64,000 nucleotides of DNA from UBA9676 sp036005525 (lineage in GTDB: Bacteria; Actinomycetota; Actinomycetes; Streptosporangiales; Streptosporangiaceae): NCBI GenBank assembly GCA_036005525.1, contig DASYQM010000003.1, forward strand, positions 1 through 64,000, read 5' to 3'. Each line of letters starts with the position of its first letter. The first letter of the stretch is position 1. Position numbers and translations under genes: made by a program. Shown here in pieces: positions 56,397 through 64,000 of this stretch. The notes under the pieces were generated by a model. That model worked only from the letters and a program-made list of their open reading frames with translations, was not told the origin of the DNA and made no database searches.

Positions 56397-57356
56397 CTAC
56401 CGGGCGAGCTGCTCGGAGATCTCGGACAGCTGCCGGAGCCGCCGGTCCAGCGAGGGATGGGTAGAGAAGAGAGTGGCGAGGCTCGCCCCCGCCTTGCCCG
56501 ACAGCGCGGGCGCGAAGTAGAAGGCGTTCAGCGGCTCGGCCTTCCGCAGGTCCTTCTGCGGAATCCTGGCGATGTCACCGCTTACCTTGGTCAGCGCGCT
56601 GGCGAGGGCGGACGGCTGCCCCGTGAGCAGCGCGCCAGCCCGGTCGGCGGCCAGTTCCCGGTAGCGGGACAGCAGCCGGATCAGCAGGAAGCTGATCGCG
56701 TACACCACGATCCCGACCGCCAGCATGACCAGCAGGACGATCGCGCCGCCGCCGTTGTTGTCGTTGTTGCTCCGGCCGCCGCCGCCGCCGAACAGTTGCC
56801 CGTAGAACGCGAACCTGACCAGCAGGCCGGCGATGATGCCCAGGAACGAGGCGATCGTCATGACCGCCACGTCCTTGTGCGCGACGTGCGACATCTCGTG
56901 TGCGATGACGCCTTCAAGCTCGCGGTCGTCGAGCCGCCCGTCCATCAGCGAGGTGGTGACGCAGAGCACCGCCTTCTTGGCGTTACGCCCGGTGGCGAAC
57001 GCGTTCGGCATCGGCGAGCGGGCTATCGCCACCCTCGGCTTGGGCATGTCCGCGAGCGCGCACAGCCGGTCGACGATGCCGTGCACCTTGGCTGCCATCG
57101 GGCCGTCCTGCGGCCCGACCTCCACGGCCCGCGCCGCGCTCAGAGCGATCTTGTCCGAGTAGAAGAACGAGCCGACCGTCAGCGCGAGCCCGAGCGCGAT
57201 CGCGAAGAAGGCTATGGCCCCGCTTCCCACACCGAACGCGCCGAGCAAGTAGATCAGGGCGATGACGAAGGCCACGAAGACCAGTCCCAGCAGGAACATG
57301 GTCAGGGTCATCCGCGTCGTCAGTCCTCTATCAGGCGCATAGCGTGTCTTCGCCAT
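56397..57356 (-). CDS. htpX: membrane zinc metalloprotease HtpX
   Basis: A 319-residue M48-family protease that degrades damaged membrane proteins. Two N-terminal TM helices (MFLLGLVFVAFVIALIYLLG, GAIAFFAIALGLALTVGSFF) precede PNAFATGR and the zinc site HEMSHVAHKD (about 142-151). Two more TM helices flank a Gly/Asn loop (GGGGGRSNNDNNGGG), and the third ligand lies in YRELAADRAGA. TLFSTHPSLDRRLRQL closes it. The ATG at 57356 follows GGAGGCGGCGCG; longer in-frame starts lack similarity. Part of the psp envelope-stress operon. Confidence 0.94.
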   Translation of the reverse strand: MAKTRYAPDRGLTTRMTLTMFLLGLVFVAFVIALIYLLGAFGVGSGAIAFFAIALGLALTVGSFFYSDKIALSAARAVEVGPQDGPMAAKVHGIVDRLCALADMPKPRVAIARSPMPNAFATGRNAKKAVLCVTTSLMDGRLDDRELEGVIAHEMSHVAHKDVAVMTIASFLGIIAGLLVRFAFYGQLFGGGGGRSNNDNNGGGAIVLLVMLAVGIVVYAISFLLIRLLSRYRELAADRAGALLTGQPSALASALTKVSGDIARIPQKDLRKAEPLNAFYFAPALSGKAGASLATLFSTHPSLDRRLRQLSEISEQLAR

Positions 57357-57549
57357 CGCGCCGCCTCCGTTTCTGGGACCAGTTCCGGCCACCTGACCTG
57401 GGGCCGTCCCATTAAGTATCACGCACGAGGCGCACCGAAAATTCCGTTCTGGACTATGCCCAGGGCGGACAAATCCCGGGTCAGCCCCCGTGCAGGGCTC
57501 ATGCCCCAATAGTCACGGGGAAACCTGAACCAAAGCTGAAGATTTCCTC

Positions 57550-57828
57550 TCAGCCCGGGATCAGGCCCTCACCGGTGATCAACTCCCTGACGTCCTCCAG
57601 GTCCGCGTCCGCGAACGGCAGGATCAGCTCGGACGGCTCGATCGCATCCTCGGCGAGAGGGCTCCCGAGCGAGCGGACACGGTCGAGCAAGGCCGCCAGC
57701 GCCGCCCGGAACGCCCGCTCGTCTCCTGCGTTCACTGCCCGTTCCAGCGTCGCGTCGAGGACGTTCAGCTCGTCCGTGGCCGAGTCGTCTACCTGGAGCT
57801 GACCCTCGCCCAGGATCCGGACGATCAT
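57550..57828 (-). CDS. pspAA: PspA-associated protein PspAA
   Basis: A 92-residue acidic protein: MIVRILGEGQLQVDDSATDELNVLDATLERAV... and LEDVRELITGEGLIPG are the hallmarks of PspAA, an actinobacterial and archaeal partner of PspA. Its first codon overlaps the pspA stop by 4 nt. The gap of 193 bp to htpX contains no terminator that I can see. It may help PspA oligomers assemble on the membrane; that role is inferred from gene order. Confidence 0.9.
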   Translation of the reverse strand: MIVRILGEGQLQVDDSATDELNVLDATLERAVNAGDERAFRAALAALLDRVRSLGSPLAEDAIEPSELILPFADADLEDVRELITGEGLIPG

Positions 57829-58664
57829 GAACTGTCACCAGACTGCGGCTGCTCGGCAGGCCTGGCCGGGCTGACCTGCGGCTGCTCGGCGGGACTGGCT
57901 GGGGTGGCCGCCTGCGCCGCGCCGCCGTCTTCTGCCGGGCCGCTTTCGATCTCCCGCGCCGGCGCGGCCCCGATCTCGCCCTTGAGCCGCTCCAGCTCAA
58001 GTTCCACGTCCTGGCCGCCGCGCATCTGGTCGAGTTCGGCCTGGATGTCGTCGCGCTGCGTGCCGGTCACGTCATCCAGCGCACCCGACGCCATCAGCTC
58101 GTCGATCGCGCCCGCCCGGGCCTGCATCTGCGCGGTCTTGTCCTGGGCCCGCTGGACGGCCATGCCCACGTCGCCCATCTCTTCGGAGATCCCGGAGACG
58201 GCCTCACCGATGCGGCTCTGCGCCTCGGCCGCGGTGTAGGTGGCCTTGATGGTCTCCTTCTGGGTGCGGAAGGCCTCCACCTTCGACTGCAGCCGCTGCG
58301 AGGCAGCGGTCAGCTTCTCCTCGTCGGCCTGGAGCGAGTGGTACTGGGTCTCCAGTTCGGAGTACTGGCTCTGCAGGGTCGCCCTGCGGCTGAGGGCTTC
58401 CCTGGCCAGGTCTTCCCGGCCAGATCCCAGCGCCTGCTTCGCCTGCCCCTCCAGTTTGGTCTGCTGCTGCTGGAGGGTGTTCATCTGCAGCTCAACGCGT
58501 TTGCGCGAGGTGGCCACGTCGGCGACGCCCCGGCGCACCTGCGTCAGCATGTCCAGCTGCCGCTGGTAGGAGTAATCCAGGGTCTCGCGTGGGTCTTCCA
58601 TCCTGTCCAGGGCCCTGTTGGCCTTGGACTTGAAGATCAACGAAACCCGCTTCATCACGCTCAT
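57825..58664 (-). CDS. pspA: phage shock protein A (PspA/IM30/Vipp1 family)
   Basis: A 279-residue ESCRT-III-like membrane-stabilising protein. MSVMKRVSLIFKSKANRALDRMEDPRETLDYSYQRQ at the N-terminus and an almost unbroken coiled coil to about residue 220 are diagnostic. The C-terminus carries a Pro/Gln/Ala-rich tail with QPQ repeats. GGGAAGG precedes ATG 58664. A TAGGCT at 58774-58779 on this strand may drive a transcript with a leader of about 100 nt. It is first of the psp operon. Confidence 0.93.
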   Translation of the reverse strand: MSVMKRVSLIFKSKANRALDRMEDPRETLDYSYQRQLDMLTQVRRGVADVATSRKRVELQMNTLQQQQTKLEGQAKQALGSGREDLAREALSRRATLQSQYSELETQYHSLQADEEKLTAASQRLQSKVEAFRTQKETIKATYTAAEAQSRIGEAVSGISEEMGDVGMAVQRAQDKTAQMQARAGAIDELMASGALDDVTGTQRDDIQAELDQMRGGQDVELELERLKGEIGAAPAREIESGPAEDGGAAQAATPASPAEQPQVSPARPAEQPQSGDSS

Positions 58665-59001
58665 GGGCGCGACCTTCCCCTTCATCGTGTACGACCGCCG
58701 CCGCCCAGCCCTGCGGCGCCGCCAGCGCGCGCCCCGTTCTTGCGACAGCGGCCTCGGTAGGGCTGGCCCACCCAGCCTACGCGGTGATCCCAGTGGCAGT
58801 CATTACCACCCTGAGGACGCATCCCGGCTCCGGCCGCTGTCCCGCACACCCGCCCGGCATCGCTGTCAGCCGCCGCCCTCGTGCCCGCCCCGCATCGCTG
58901 TCAGCCGCCGCCCCCACGTTCGCCCGCATCGCGCCCGGCCCTGTGCTCACGCCGTCCCGCAGCGCAGTCATAGGTGGCGTTGATCCCGGTAAGCTGGCCG
59001 C
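58665..59001. other. 337-bp divergent intergenic region with a 37-bp tandem repeat
   Basis: Between pspA and the DUF3043 gene. TAGGCT (minus, 58774-58779) is the candidate pspA -10, with TGACTG 16 nt upstream as a possible -35. At about 58853-58930 the block CCGCATCGCTGTCAGCCGCC repeats twice in full and once in part. No further gene is supported. Confidence 0.5.
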
Positions 59002-59610
59002 GTGTTCCGACGACGCCAGCCCACCACGGCGGACTCCCCCACCGAGGACGCCGCCGCCGCGCCCGGTGCCGACGCGGCCGCGGTCCGCCCTGGGACCACG
59101 GCTAGCAAAGGCAGGCCTACACCCAAGCGCAGCGAATCCGAGCGGCGCCGCCGCCCCTTCAACGCCCCCGGCGACAGGAAAGAGGCGAACCGCCAGTACC
59201 GGGATCGCCAGCGCCAGGAACGCACCCGCCGGATGCAGGGCGTGCAGCGGGGCGAGCAGTGGGCACTCCCCCCCAGGGACCGGGGCCCGGTCAAGGCGCT
59301 CGCCCGCGACTATGTCGACTCGCGGCGCCGGCTGAGCGAGTTCTACATGTACGGCCTGCTGGTCCTGCTGGCGCTGCTGTTCGTACGGAACGCGCTGGTG
59401 CAGAGCATCGTCCCCCTGCTCGTCCTGATCGCAGTCATGATCATGCTGGTGGAGGGGATCTTCATCGGCCGCCGGGTGCGCACCCTCGCCGAGGAGCGCC
59501 TGCCCGGGGAGAGCACGCGTGGCGTGCGGCTCTACGCCGCCATGCGGGCGTTGCAGATCCGGCGGCTGCGGATGCCCAAGCCTCGGATCAAGCCCGGCGA
59601 GAGTTTTTAG
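59002..59610 (+). CDS. DUF3043 membrane protein
   Basis: A 202-residue actinobacterial protein with a very basic cytoplasmic N-terminus (KGRPTPKRSESERRRRPF... RQRQERTRRM). The DUF3043 core GEQWALPPRDRGPVKALARDYVDSRRRL follows, then two TM helices (FYMYGLLVLLALLFVRNALV, IVPLLVLIAVMIMLVEGIFI) and a basic C-terminus. Function unknown. TAAGCT ends 6 nt before GTG 59002 (leaderless). The next gene's ATG directly follows its stop codon, so the two are coupled. Confidence 0.88.
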   Translation: MFRRRQPTTADSPTEDAAAAPGADAAAVRPGTTASKGRPTPKRSESERRRRPFNAPGDRKEANRQYRDRQRQERTRRMQGVQRGEQWALPPRDRGPVKALARDYVDSRRRLSEFYMYGLLVLLALLFVRNALVQSIVPLLVLIAVMIMLVEGIFIGRRVRTLAEERLPGESTRGVRLYAAMRALQIRRLRMPKPRIKPGESF

Positions 59611-60609
59611 ATGGAGCACCGGCATCTGGGCCGTAGCGGCCTGAGCATCAGCGAGATCGCCTACGGCAACTGGGTCACGCACGGGTCGCAGGTCGCCGAG
59701 GACGCCGCGCGCGCGTGCGTCGAGGCGGCGCTCGACGAGGGCATCACCACCTTCGACACCGCCGATGTCTACGCGGGGACCCGGGCCGAAGAGGTGCTCG
59801 GCCGCGCGCTGCGCGGGGTGCGGCGCGAGTCGGTCGAGATTTTCACGAAGGTGTACTGGCCGACGGGTCCCGGGCCCAATGACCGCGGCCTGTCGCGTAA
59901 GCACATCATGGAATCGGCTCACGCCTCGCTGCGCCGGCTCCAGACCGACTACCTGGATATGTACCAGGCCCACCGGTACGACCACGCGACCCCGCTGGAG
60001 GAGACACTGCGCGCCTTCGACGACCTGGTCCGCCAGGGGAAGGTGCTCTACGTCGGGGTCTCCGAGTGGCGCGCCGAACAGATCGAGGCGACGCTGCGGA
60101 TCGCCGGGGAGGCGGGGTTCGACCGCATCATCTCCAACCAGCCGCAGTACAACATGATCTGGCGGGTCATCGAGTCCGAGGTCATCCCGTTGTGCGAGAA
60201 GGAGGGGATCGGCCAGATCGTGTGGTCGCCGATCGCGCAGGGTGTGCTCACCGGCAAGTACCAGCCGGGCGACGCGCCCCCCTCCGGGTCCCGCGCGACC
60301 GACCCGAGCGGGTCCTCGTTCATCCAGCACTACCTCACCGACGACCTCCTCGGCCGGGTGCAGCAGCTCAAGCCGGTCGCCGACCAGGTAGGCCTGAGCC
60401 TGGCTCAGCTGGCGATCGCGTGGGTCCTGCAGAACCCGAACGTGGCCGCCGCGATCATCGGCGCGACCCGCCCGGAGCAGGTGCGGGAGAACGTGCGGGC
60501 CTCGGGGGTCCGGCTCGACGGCGAGCTGATGAGCAGGATCGACGAGATACTCGGCCCTGTGATCGAGCGGGACCCGGCCCGCACCGACAGCCCCGCCCGC
60601 CGCCCCTGA
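59611..60609 (+). CDS. aldo/keto reductase (voltage-gated K+ channel beta-subunit type)
   Basis: A 332-residue NADPH-dependent TIM-barrel oxidoreductase. The tetrad is visible: Asp and Tyr in TFDTADVYAGTRAE (about 49-62), Lys in IFTKVYWPTG (about 80) and His in MYQAHRYDH (about 118). SNQPQYNMIWR and IIGATRPEQVRENV belong to the NADPH site. It resembles the Kv-beta/YghZ branch; the substrate is unknown. The ATG follows the DUF3043 TAG immediately, with no separate ribosome site. Confidence 0.9.
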   Translation: MEHRHLGRSGLSISEIAYGNWVTHGSQVAEDAARACVEAALDEGITTFDTADVYAGTRAEEVLGRALRGVRRESVEIFTKVYWPTGPGPNDRGLSRKHIMESAHASLRRLQTDYLDMYQAHRYDHATPLEETLRAFDDLVRQGKVLYVGVSEWRAEQIEATLRIAGEAGFDRIISNQPQYNMIWRVIESEVIPLCEKEGIGQIVWSPIAQGVLTGKYQPGDAPPSGSRATDPSGSSFIQHYLTDDLLGRVQQLKPVADQVGLSLAQLAIAWVLQNPNVAAAIIGATRPEQVRENVRASGVRLDGELMSRIDEILGPVIERDPARTDSPARRP

Positions 60610-60672
60610 CCGCCGTCCCTTGCGCACGGCGCCGCTCGGCGGTGCGCTGGCGTGGGCCGCCTAGGGCATCCC

Positions 60673-60882
60673 CTAGTCCTCGGGGTGCAGGCTCATCGGG
60701 CCGTACTCGGCCCGGCCCTCTTCCAGCAGCGTCACCTGATCAACGCCCGCTTCCAGCAGCTTGCGCCAGCTCTCACCGAGCCAGGTCTCCGCGTCGCTCT
60801 GGCTGCTGAAGGTCTCCTTCGGCAGATCCCGTGCCGTGGCCAGCGTCCCGTCCATTTTCTCGAACCGCCACGTCCACGCCAT
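60673..60882 (-). CDS. short conserved actinobacterial protein
   Basis: A 69-residue protein (MAWTWRFEKMDG... to PMSLHPED) of a small family common in actinomycetes but without a known function. It is Trp-rich at the start (AWTWRFE), and its second half (SDAETWLGESWRKLLEAGVDQVTLLEEGRAEYGPMSL) predicts a helix and strands. A GGAGGTCGCCGGGAC ribosome site precedes ATG 60882. It is convergent with the aldo/keto reductase gene. The 289 bp after its start to the next gene hold only a candidate TAGGTT (61094-61099). Confidence 0.72.
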   Translation of the reverse strand: MAWTWRFEKMDGTLATARDLPKETFSSQSDAETWLGESWRKLLEAGVDQVTLLEEGRAEYGPMSLHPED

Positions 60883-61171
60883 GTCCCGGCGACCTCCTCC
60901 GTACTCCGAGCGACCTCCCGTGCTCCCAGCGACCCTACGGTATTCCGGTGATCTCCAGGCTCGCACGTCCCGGCCGTGGGCGCCCACCCCGCTAACCCGG
61001 GCACCGTCATTATCAGTGCGGGCACGAATGGCGCGAAGCCTGCCGATCAGGGATTCAATGTGGAACGCCCCGAGTCGGGCTCATCCACCGTGTTAGGTTT
61101 TAATCCGCCAGCCCTGCGCCCGCGGGAGGGCCGCGTCACCGGCCTTCGTTCAGTGATCAAGGTGGTGAAAC

Positions 61172-62059
61172 ATGACGCGCGTTGTCGTCGTTGGCGACCT
61201 GATGACCGATACGGTCGCCCACGCTGCGCTTCCCCTCGCCAAGGGCAGCGACACTCCCGCCACCGTCACCATGCATGGCGGCGGTTCAGGTGCCAACATC
61301 GCCGCGTGGCTGGCCGTGGATGGTGCCGAGGTGGCCTTCGTCGGGCGGCGTGGTGCCGACATCGCCGGGCGCAACAGGGACATGGAACTAATGGGCTACG
61401 GGGTGGACGCACGGCTGGTGATGGACCCCGAACGGCCAACGGGCATGTGCGTTGTGATGATCACCCACAAGGGGGATCAGACCATGCTCTCCGACCCCGG
61501 CGCCAACGCCGTCCTGTCGCCCGATGACCTGCCCAAGGACCTGTTCACACGCGGATGTCACCTGCACATTTCCGGCTACACGCTGCTGAACGAGGGCTCC
61601 AGGTCGGCCGCCGTGACCGCGATGGAGCGGGCACTCGAGGCGGAGATGAGCGTCTCGGTCGACGGTGCCTCGGCCGCCCCGCTCGAGCGGCTCGGCGCCG
61701 AGCCGTTCCTGGACATGTCCGGCGGTGCCACCATGCTGTTCGTGAACAGCGCACAGGCGGCCGTGCTCACCGGGCGGGACGATCCGATGCAGGCGATCCG
61801 GGTGCTGACCGCCTGGTACCCGCAGGTGGTGGTGAAGCTTGGGCCGGACGGCGCCGTGTTCGCCAACGGGCGGGACCCGGTCCGGGTTCCCGCGCAGCCG
61901 GTCGAGAAGTTCGTGGACGGCACGGGCGCCGGGGACGCGTTTTGTGCCGGTTTCCTTCCTCCCTGGCTGGGCAAGAAGCCGCCGATGGAAGCACTGGCAA
62001 GCGGCTGCCGGCTGGCGGCGCGCGCGCTGGCGCTGGTCGGCGCCCGCCCCGTGCTCTGA
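61172..62059 (+). CDS. PfkB-family carbohydrate kinase
   Basis: A 295-residue ribokinase-like sugar or nucleoside kinase: VVVVGDLMTDTVAHAA opens, HGGGSGANIAAWLA (about 35-48) is the substrate-gripping glycine motif, and DGTGAGDAFCAGFLPP (about 250-265) holds the catalytic Asp. Such genes beside parC in other actinomycetes may act on pseudouridine or ribose, but neither a PsuG gene nor a transporter is here. Upstream TAGGTT at 61094-61099 suggests a 5' leader of about 70 nt. Not the same subgroup as the AdoK-like gene in this window. Confidence 0.85.
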   Translation: MTRVVVVGDLMTDTVAHAALPLAKGSDTPATVTMHGGGSGANIAAWLAVDGAEVAFVGRRGADIAGRNRDMELMGYGVDARLVMDPERPTGMCVVMITHKGDQTMLSDPGANAVLSPDDLPKDLFTRGCHLHISGYTLLNEGSRSAAVTAMERALEAEMSVSVDGASAAPLERLGAEPFLDMSGGATMLFVNSAQAAVLTGRDDPMQAIRVLTAWYPQVVVKLGPDGAVFANGRDPVRVPAQPVEKFVDGTGAGDAFCAGFLPPWLGKKPPMEALASGCRLAARALALVGARPVL

Positions 62060-62104
62060 CCTCCGCGGGCCCCGCAGGCCGCGCTGCCCTGCGATCCCCG
62101 TGGT

Positions 62105-62159
62105 TCATGATCACGGACGATCGCGTGCGAATAGCACCTAAAAGTGTCCGTGATCATGA
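62105..62159. repeat. 14-bp perfect inverted repeat containing CATGATCAC
   Basis: TCATGATCACGGAC (62105-62118) faces GTCCGTGATCATGA (62146-62159) around a 27-nt loop. It lies between the PfkB kinase stop and the SDR start. It has no U-tract. The 9-bp core is the same as in the two elements after pknL, with the arms in the opposite order. Confidence 0.65.
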
Positions 62160-62168
62160 GGATGAGCC

Positions 62169-62942
62169 GTGACCGGGTTCCTTGACGGGCTGTTCTCGCT
62201 GGAGGGCCGGGTGGCCCTGGTGACCGGGGGCAGTTCGGGCATCGGCCGGGCAATGGCCGGCGCGCTGGGCCGGGCGGGCGCGCAGGTGGTCGTGCTGGCG
62301 CGCGGCGAGGCGGCGCTCGCGGGCACCGTCGCGTGGCTGCGGGCCGACGGCTCCGACGCCGCATCTGTCAGCGCCGATCTCGCCGACCGGACCAGCGTGG
62401 AGCGGGCCGAGGCCGCGGCCGCCAGCCCCTTCGGCGAGCCCGACATCGTGGTGAACGCGGCCGGCCTCAACATCCGCCCGCCGCTGGCCGAACTGACGGC
62501 CGACGACTGGGACCGGCTGATGGCCGTCAACCTCACCGCCCCATTCCTGCTGGGCCAGCGCTTCGGGCCCGCGATGGCCGGCCGCGGCTGGGGACGGATC
62601 ATCAACGTCGCCTCCCAGCAGGCGGTCCGCGCGTTCGGCAACAGCGGCGGCTACGGCGCCGCCAAAGGCGGCCTGGTCTCACTCACCCGCTCCCAGTCCG
62701 AGGCCTGGGCCCCCCACGGCGTGCGCTGCAACGCCATCGCCCCCGGCTTCGTCGCCACCCCCCTCACCGCCGACGTGGCCAGCGACCCAATCCGTTCGGC
62801 TGCGCTCGCCGCCCGGACCATGATCGGCCGCAACGGCGAGGCCGCCGACTTCGAGGGCATCGCAGTCTTCCTCGCCAGCCGCGCCAGCGACTACATAACC
62901 GGCCAGCTCATCTACGTAGACGGCGGCTTCTCCGCCACCTGA
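62169..62942 (+). CDS. short-chain dehydrogenase/reductase
   Basis: A 257-residue classical SDR using NAD(P)H. The cofactor motif TGGSSGIGRAMAG (about 19-31), NAAG (about 98), Ser in INVASQQA (about 146), YxxxK as YGAAKGG (about 160) and C-terminal TGQLIYVDGGFSAT are all present, in the pattern of FabG-like enzymes. The substrate is unknown. GTG 62169 follows the inverted repeat by only 9 nt, so the hairpin could affect its translation. The upstream kinase may share its transcript. Confidence 0.87.
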   Translation: MTGFLDGLFSLEGRVALVTGGSSGIGRAMAGALGRAGAQVVVLARGEAALAGTVAWLRADGSDAASVSADLADRTSVERAEAAAASPFGEPDIVVNAAGLNIRPPLAELTADDWDRLMAVNLTAPFLLGQRFGPAMAGRGWGRIINVASQQAVRAFGNSGGYGAAKGGLVSLTRSQSEAWAPHGVRCNAIAPGFVATPLTADVASDPIRSAALAARTMIGRNGEAADFEGIAVFLASRASDYITGQLIYVDGGFSAT

Positions 62943-63002
62943 GCCCCCGCCACGCGGCTTCGTTAGGCATGGTTGACGGTTGCAGGCGGCACAATGGCGG
63001 AC

Positions 63003-64000
63003 ATGGCCAGACGTACCACGACAACCCCGCCCCCAGAGGATTTCGAAGAACACATCCTCGACATCGACGTCGCCGAGGAGATGCGGGGCAGCTACCTCGA
63101 ATATGCCTACTCGGTCATCTACCAGCGCGCGCTGCCGGACGCCAGGGACGGCCTGAAGCCGGTGCAGCGCCGGATCCTCTACCAGATGGGCGAAATGGGG
63201 CTGCGCCCCGACCGCGGCCACGTCAAGTGCGCCCGCGTGGTCGGCGAGGTCATGGGGCGGCTGCACCCGCACGGCGACAGCGCCATCTACGACGCGCTGG
63301 TCCGGATGGCGCAGCCGTTCTCGATGCGCCTGCCGCTGGTGGACGGGCACGGGAACTTCGGCTCGCTTGGCGGCGACGACGCACCGGCCGCGATGCGGTA
63401 TACCGAGGCCAGGCTGACCGCGGCGGCGCTGGAGATGGTCGGCTCGATCGACGAGGACACCGTTGACTTCCAGCCGAACTACGACGGCACCGAGACCCAG
63501 CCCGAGGTGCTCCCGGCGGGGCTGCCCAACCTGCTCGTCAACGGCGCCTCCGGGATCGCCGTCGGCATGGCCACCAACATGGCCCCGCACAACCTCGGCG
63601 AGGTGATCGCCGCGGCCCGGCACCTGATCGCCAGCCCGGAGGCGGGCCTGGACGAGCTCATGCGGTTCGTGCCGGGCCCGGACCTGCCGACCGGCGGCAA
63701 GATCGTCGGCCTGGATGGGGTCAGGGAGGCGTACGAGACCGGGCGTGGTACGTTCCGCACCCGGGCCACGGCCAGGGTCGAGAAGATCACCCCACGGCGG
63801 ACCGGGATCGTGGTCACCGAGCTTCCGTACGGCGTCGGCCCGGAGAAGGTGATCGCCCGGATCAAGGATCTGGTGCAGGCCAAGAAGCTGGCCGGGATCT
63901 CCGACCTGAAGGACCTCACCGACCGGCAGCGTGGCCTGCACCTGGTGATCGAGATCCGCAGCGGCTTCCACCCCGATGCGGTGCTGGAAGAGCTGTACCG
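63003..64000 (+). CDS. parC: DNA topoisomerase IV subunit A, 5' part (runs off the window)
   Basis: The 332 residues visible cover the breakage-reunion domain start: LEYAYSVIYQRALPDARDGLKPVQRRILY, the quinolone-resistance region GRLHPHGDSAIYDALVRMAQPFSMR with Ser and Asp at the usual sites, VDGHGNFGS, and the active-site Tyr in AAMRYTEARL (about 127). LPNLLVNGASGIAVGMATN follows. The N-terminus (MARRTTTTPPPEDFEEHILDIDV) matches Streptomyces ParC, so I start at ATG 63003; CACAAT ends 7 nt before it. An in-frame ATG at 62994 would add three residues. With ParE it decatenates chromosomes. Confidence 0.93.
   Translation, partial: MARRTTTTPPPEDFEEHILDIDVAEEMRGSYLEYAYSVIYQRALPDARDGLKPVQRRILYQMGEMGLRPDRGHVKCARVVGEVMGRLHPHGDSAIYDALVRMAQPFSMRLPLVDGHGNFGSLGGDDAPAAMRYTEARLTAAALEMVGSIDEDTVDFQPNYDGTETQPEVLPAGLPNLLVNGASGIAVGMATNMAPHNLGEVIAAARHLIASPEAGLDELMRFVPGPDLPTGGKIVGLDGVREAYETGRGTFRTRATARVEKITPRRTGIVVTELPYGVGPEKVIARIKDLVQAKKLAGISDLKDLTDRQRGLHLVIEIRSGFHPDAVLEELY

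Noticed and set aside
62105..62159. Intrinsic terminator after the PfkB kinase
   Set aside because: The stem is perfect, but the 27-nt loop and lack of a U-tract do not fit; it belongs with the GTGATCATG elements.

Overview
The window is about 70 % GC or higher, gene dense, with frequent GTG starts. Its gene order matches mycelial actinomycetes: bldD beside pyrR-pyrB-pyrC, a PASTA kinase, the QcrCAB / aa3 respiratory block and a PspA-PspAA-HtpX-PspAB operon. Much of it is also collinear with the mycobacterial stretch metF-like, idsA, Rv2175c, pknL, aroG, plsC, SRPBCC, fadD15, pimB, NlpC/P60, trpD, ctaE-qcrCAB, ctaF, ctaC, adoK, HesB. This is a conserved chromosomal core of a high-GC actinobacterium. 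BldD suggests a sporulating lineage (Streptomyces / Streptosporangiales-like), but I cannot name the genus. I see no tRNA, rRNA, phage, transposase or CRISPR array.

Layout. 1-2340: pyrimidine operon on the minus strand (pyrR, pyrB, 5' part of pyrC), with a PyrR-binding hairpin at the pyrR ribosome site. 2430-3200: bldD with its promoter. 3460-7440: HEPN protein, GNAT, metF, polyprenyl synthase and an Rv2175c-type DNA-binding protein. 7700-11760: an accessory redox block (receiver-like/TrxR-like fusion, 8-TM protein, ferredoxin-reductase type flavoprotein), interposed before pknL relative to mycobacteria. 11890-19110: pknL, a GT-C type membrane glycosyltransferase, endonuclease IV, and aroF behind an aromatic-codon leader peptide and terminator. 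19130-28970: more variable content (thiI, EthD, DGPF/ECF sigma pair, peroxiredoxin, truncated GNAT, acyl-CoA ligase, methyltransferase, two-component system with a small copy of the kinase N-terminus). 29270-31870: pfkA and glpK, divergent with only 18 bp between them. 31875-41610: DUF4389 protein, PlsC, esterase, glucokinase, SRPBCC, phosphoesterase, FadD and PimB-like glycosyltransferase. 41790-43060: NlpC/P60 hydrolase behind a ydaO-type (c-di-AMP) riboswitch. 43170-55640: exonuclease, Lrp-ligand-domain protein, trpD, cytochrome bc1-aa3 genes, TusA, adoK-like kinase and HesB. 55820-58660: psp envelope-stress operon. 58670-64000: DUF3043 protein, aldo-keto reductase, PfkB kinase, SDR, and the start of parC.

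Two features run through the window. First, many genes have a TANNNT box 6-8 nt before a GTG/ATG and no Shine-Dalgarno, the signature of leaderless transcripts. Second, short GC-rich tandem repeats expand both inside genes (pyrB, GNAT, DUF4389 protein, glycosyltransferase tail) and between them. Small dispersed elements also occur: a 93-bp repeat in two copies, and GTGATCATG inverted repeats in three places.
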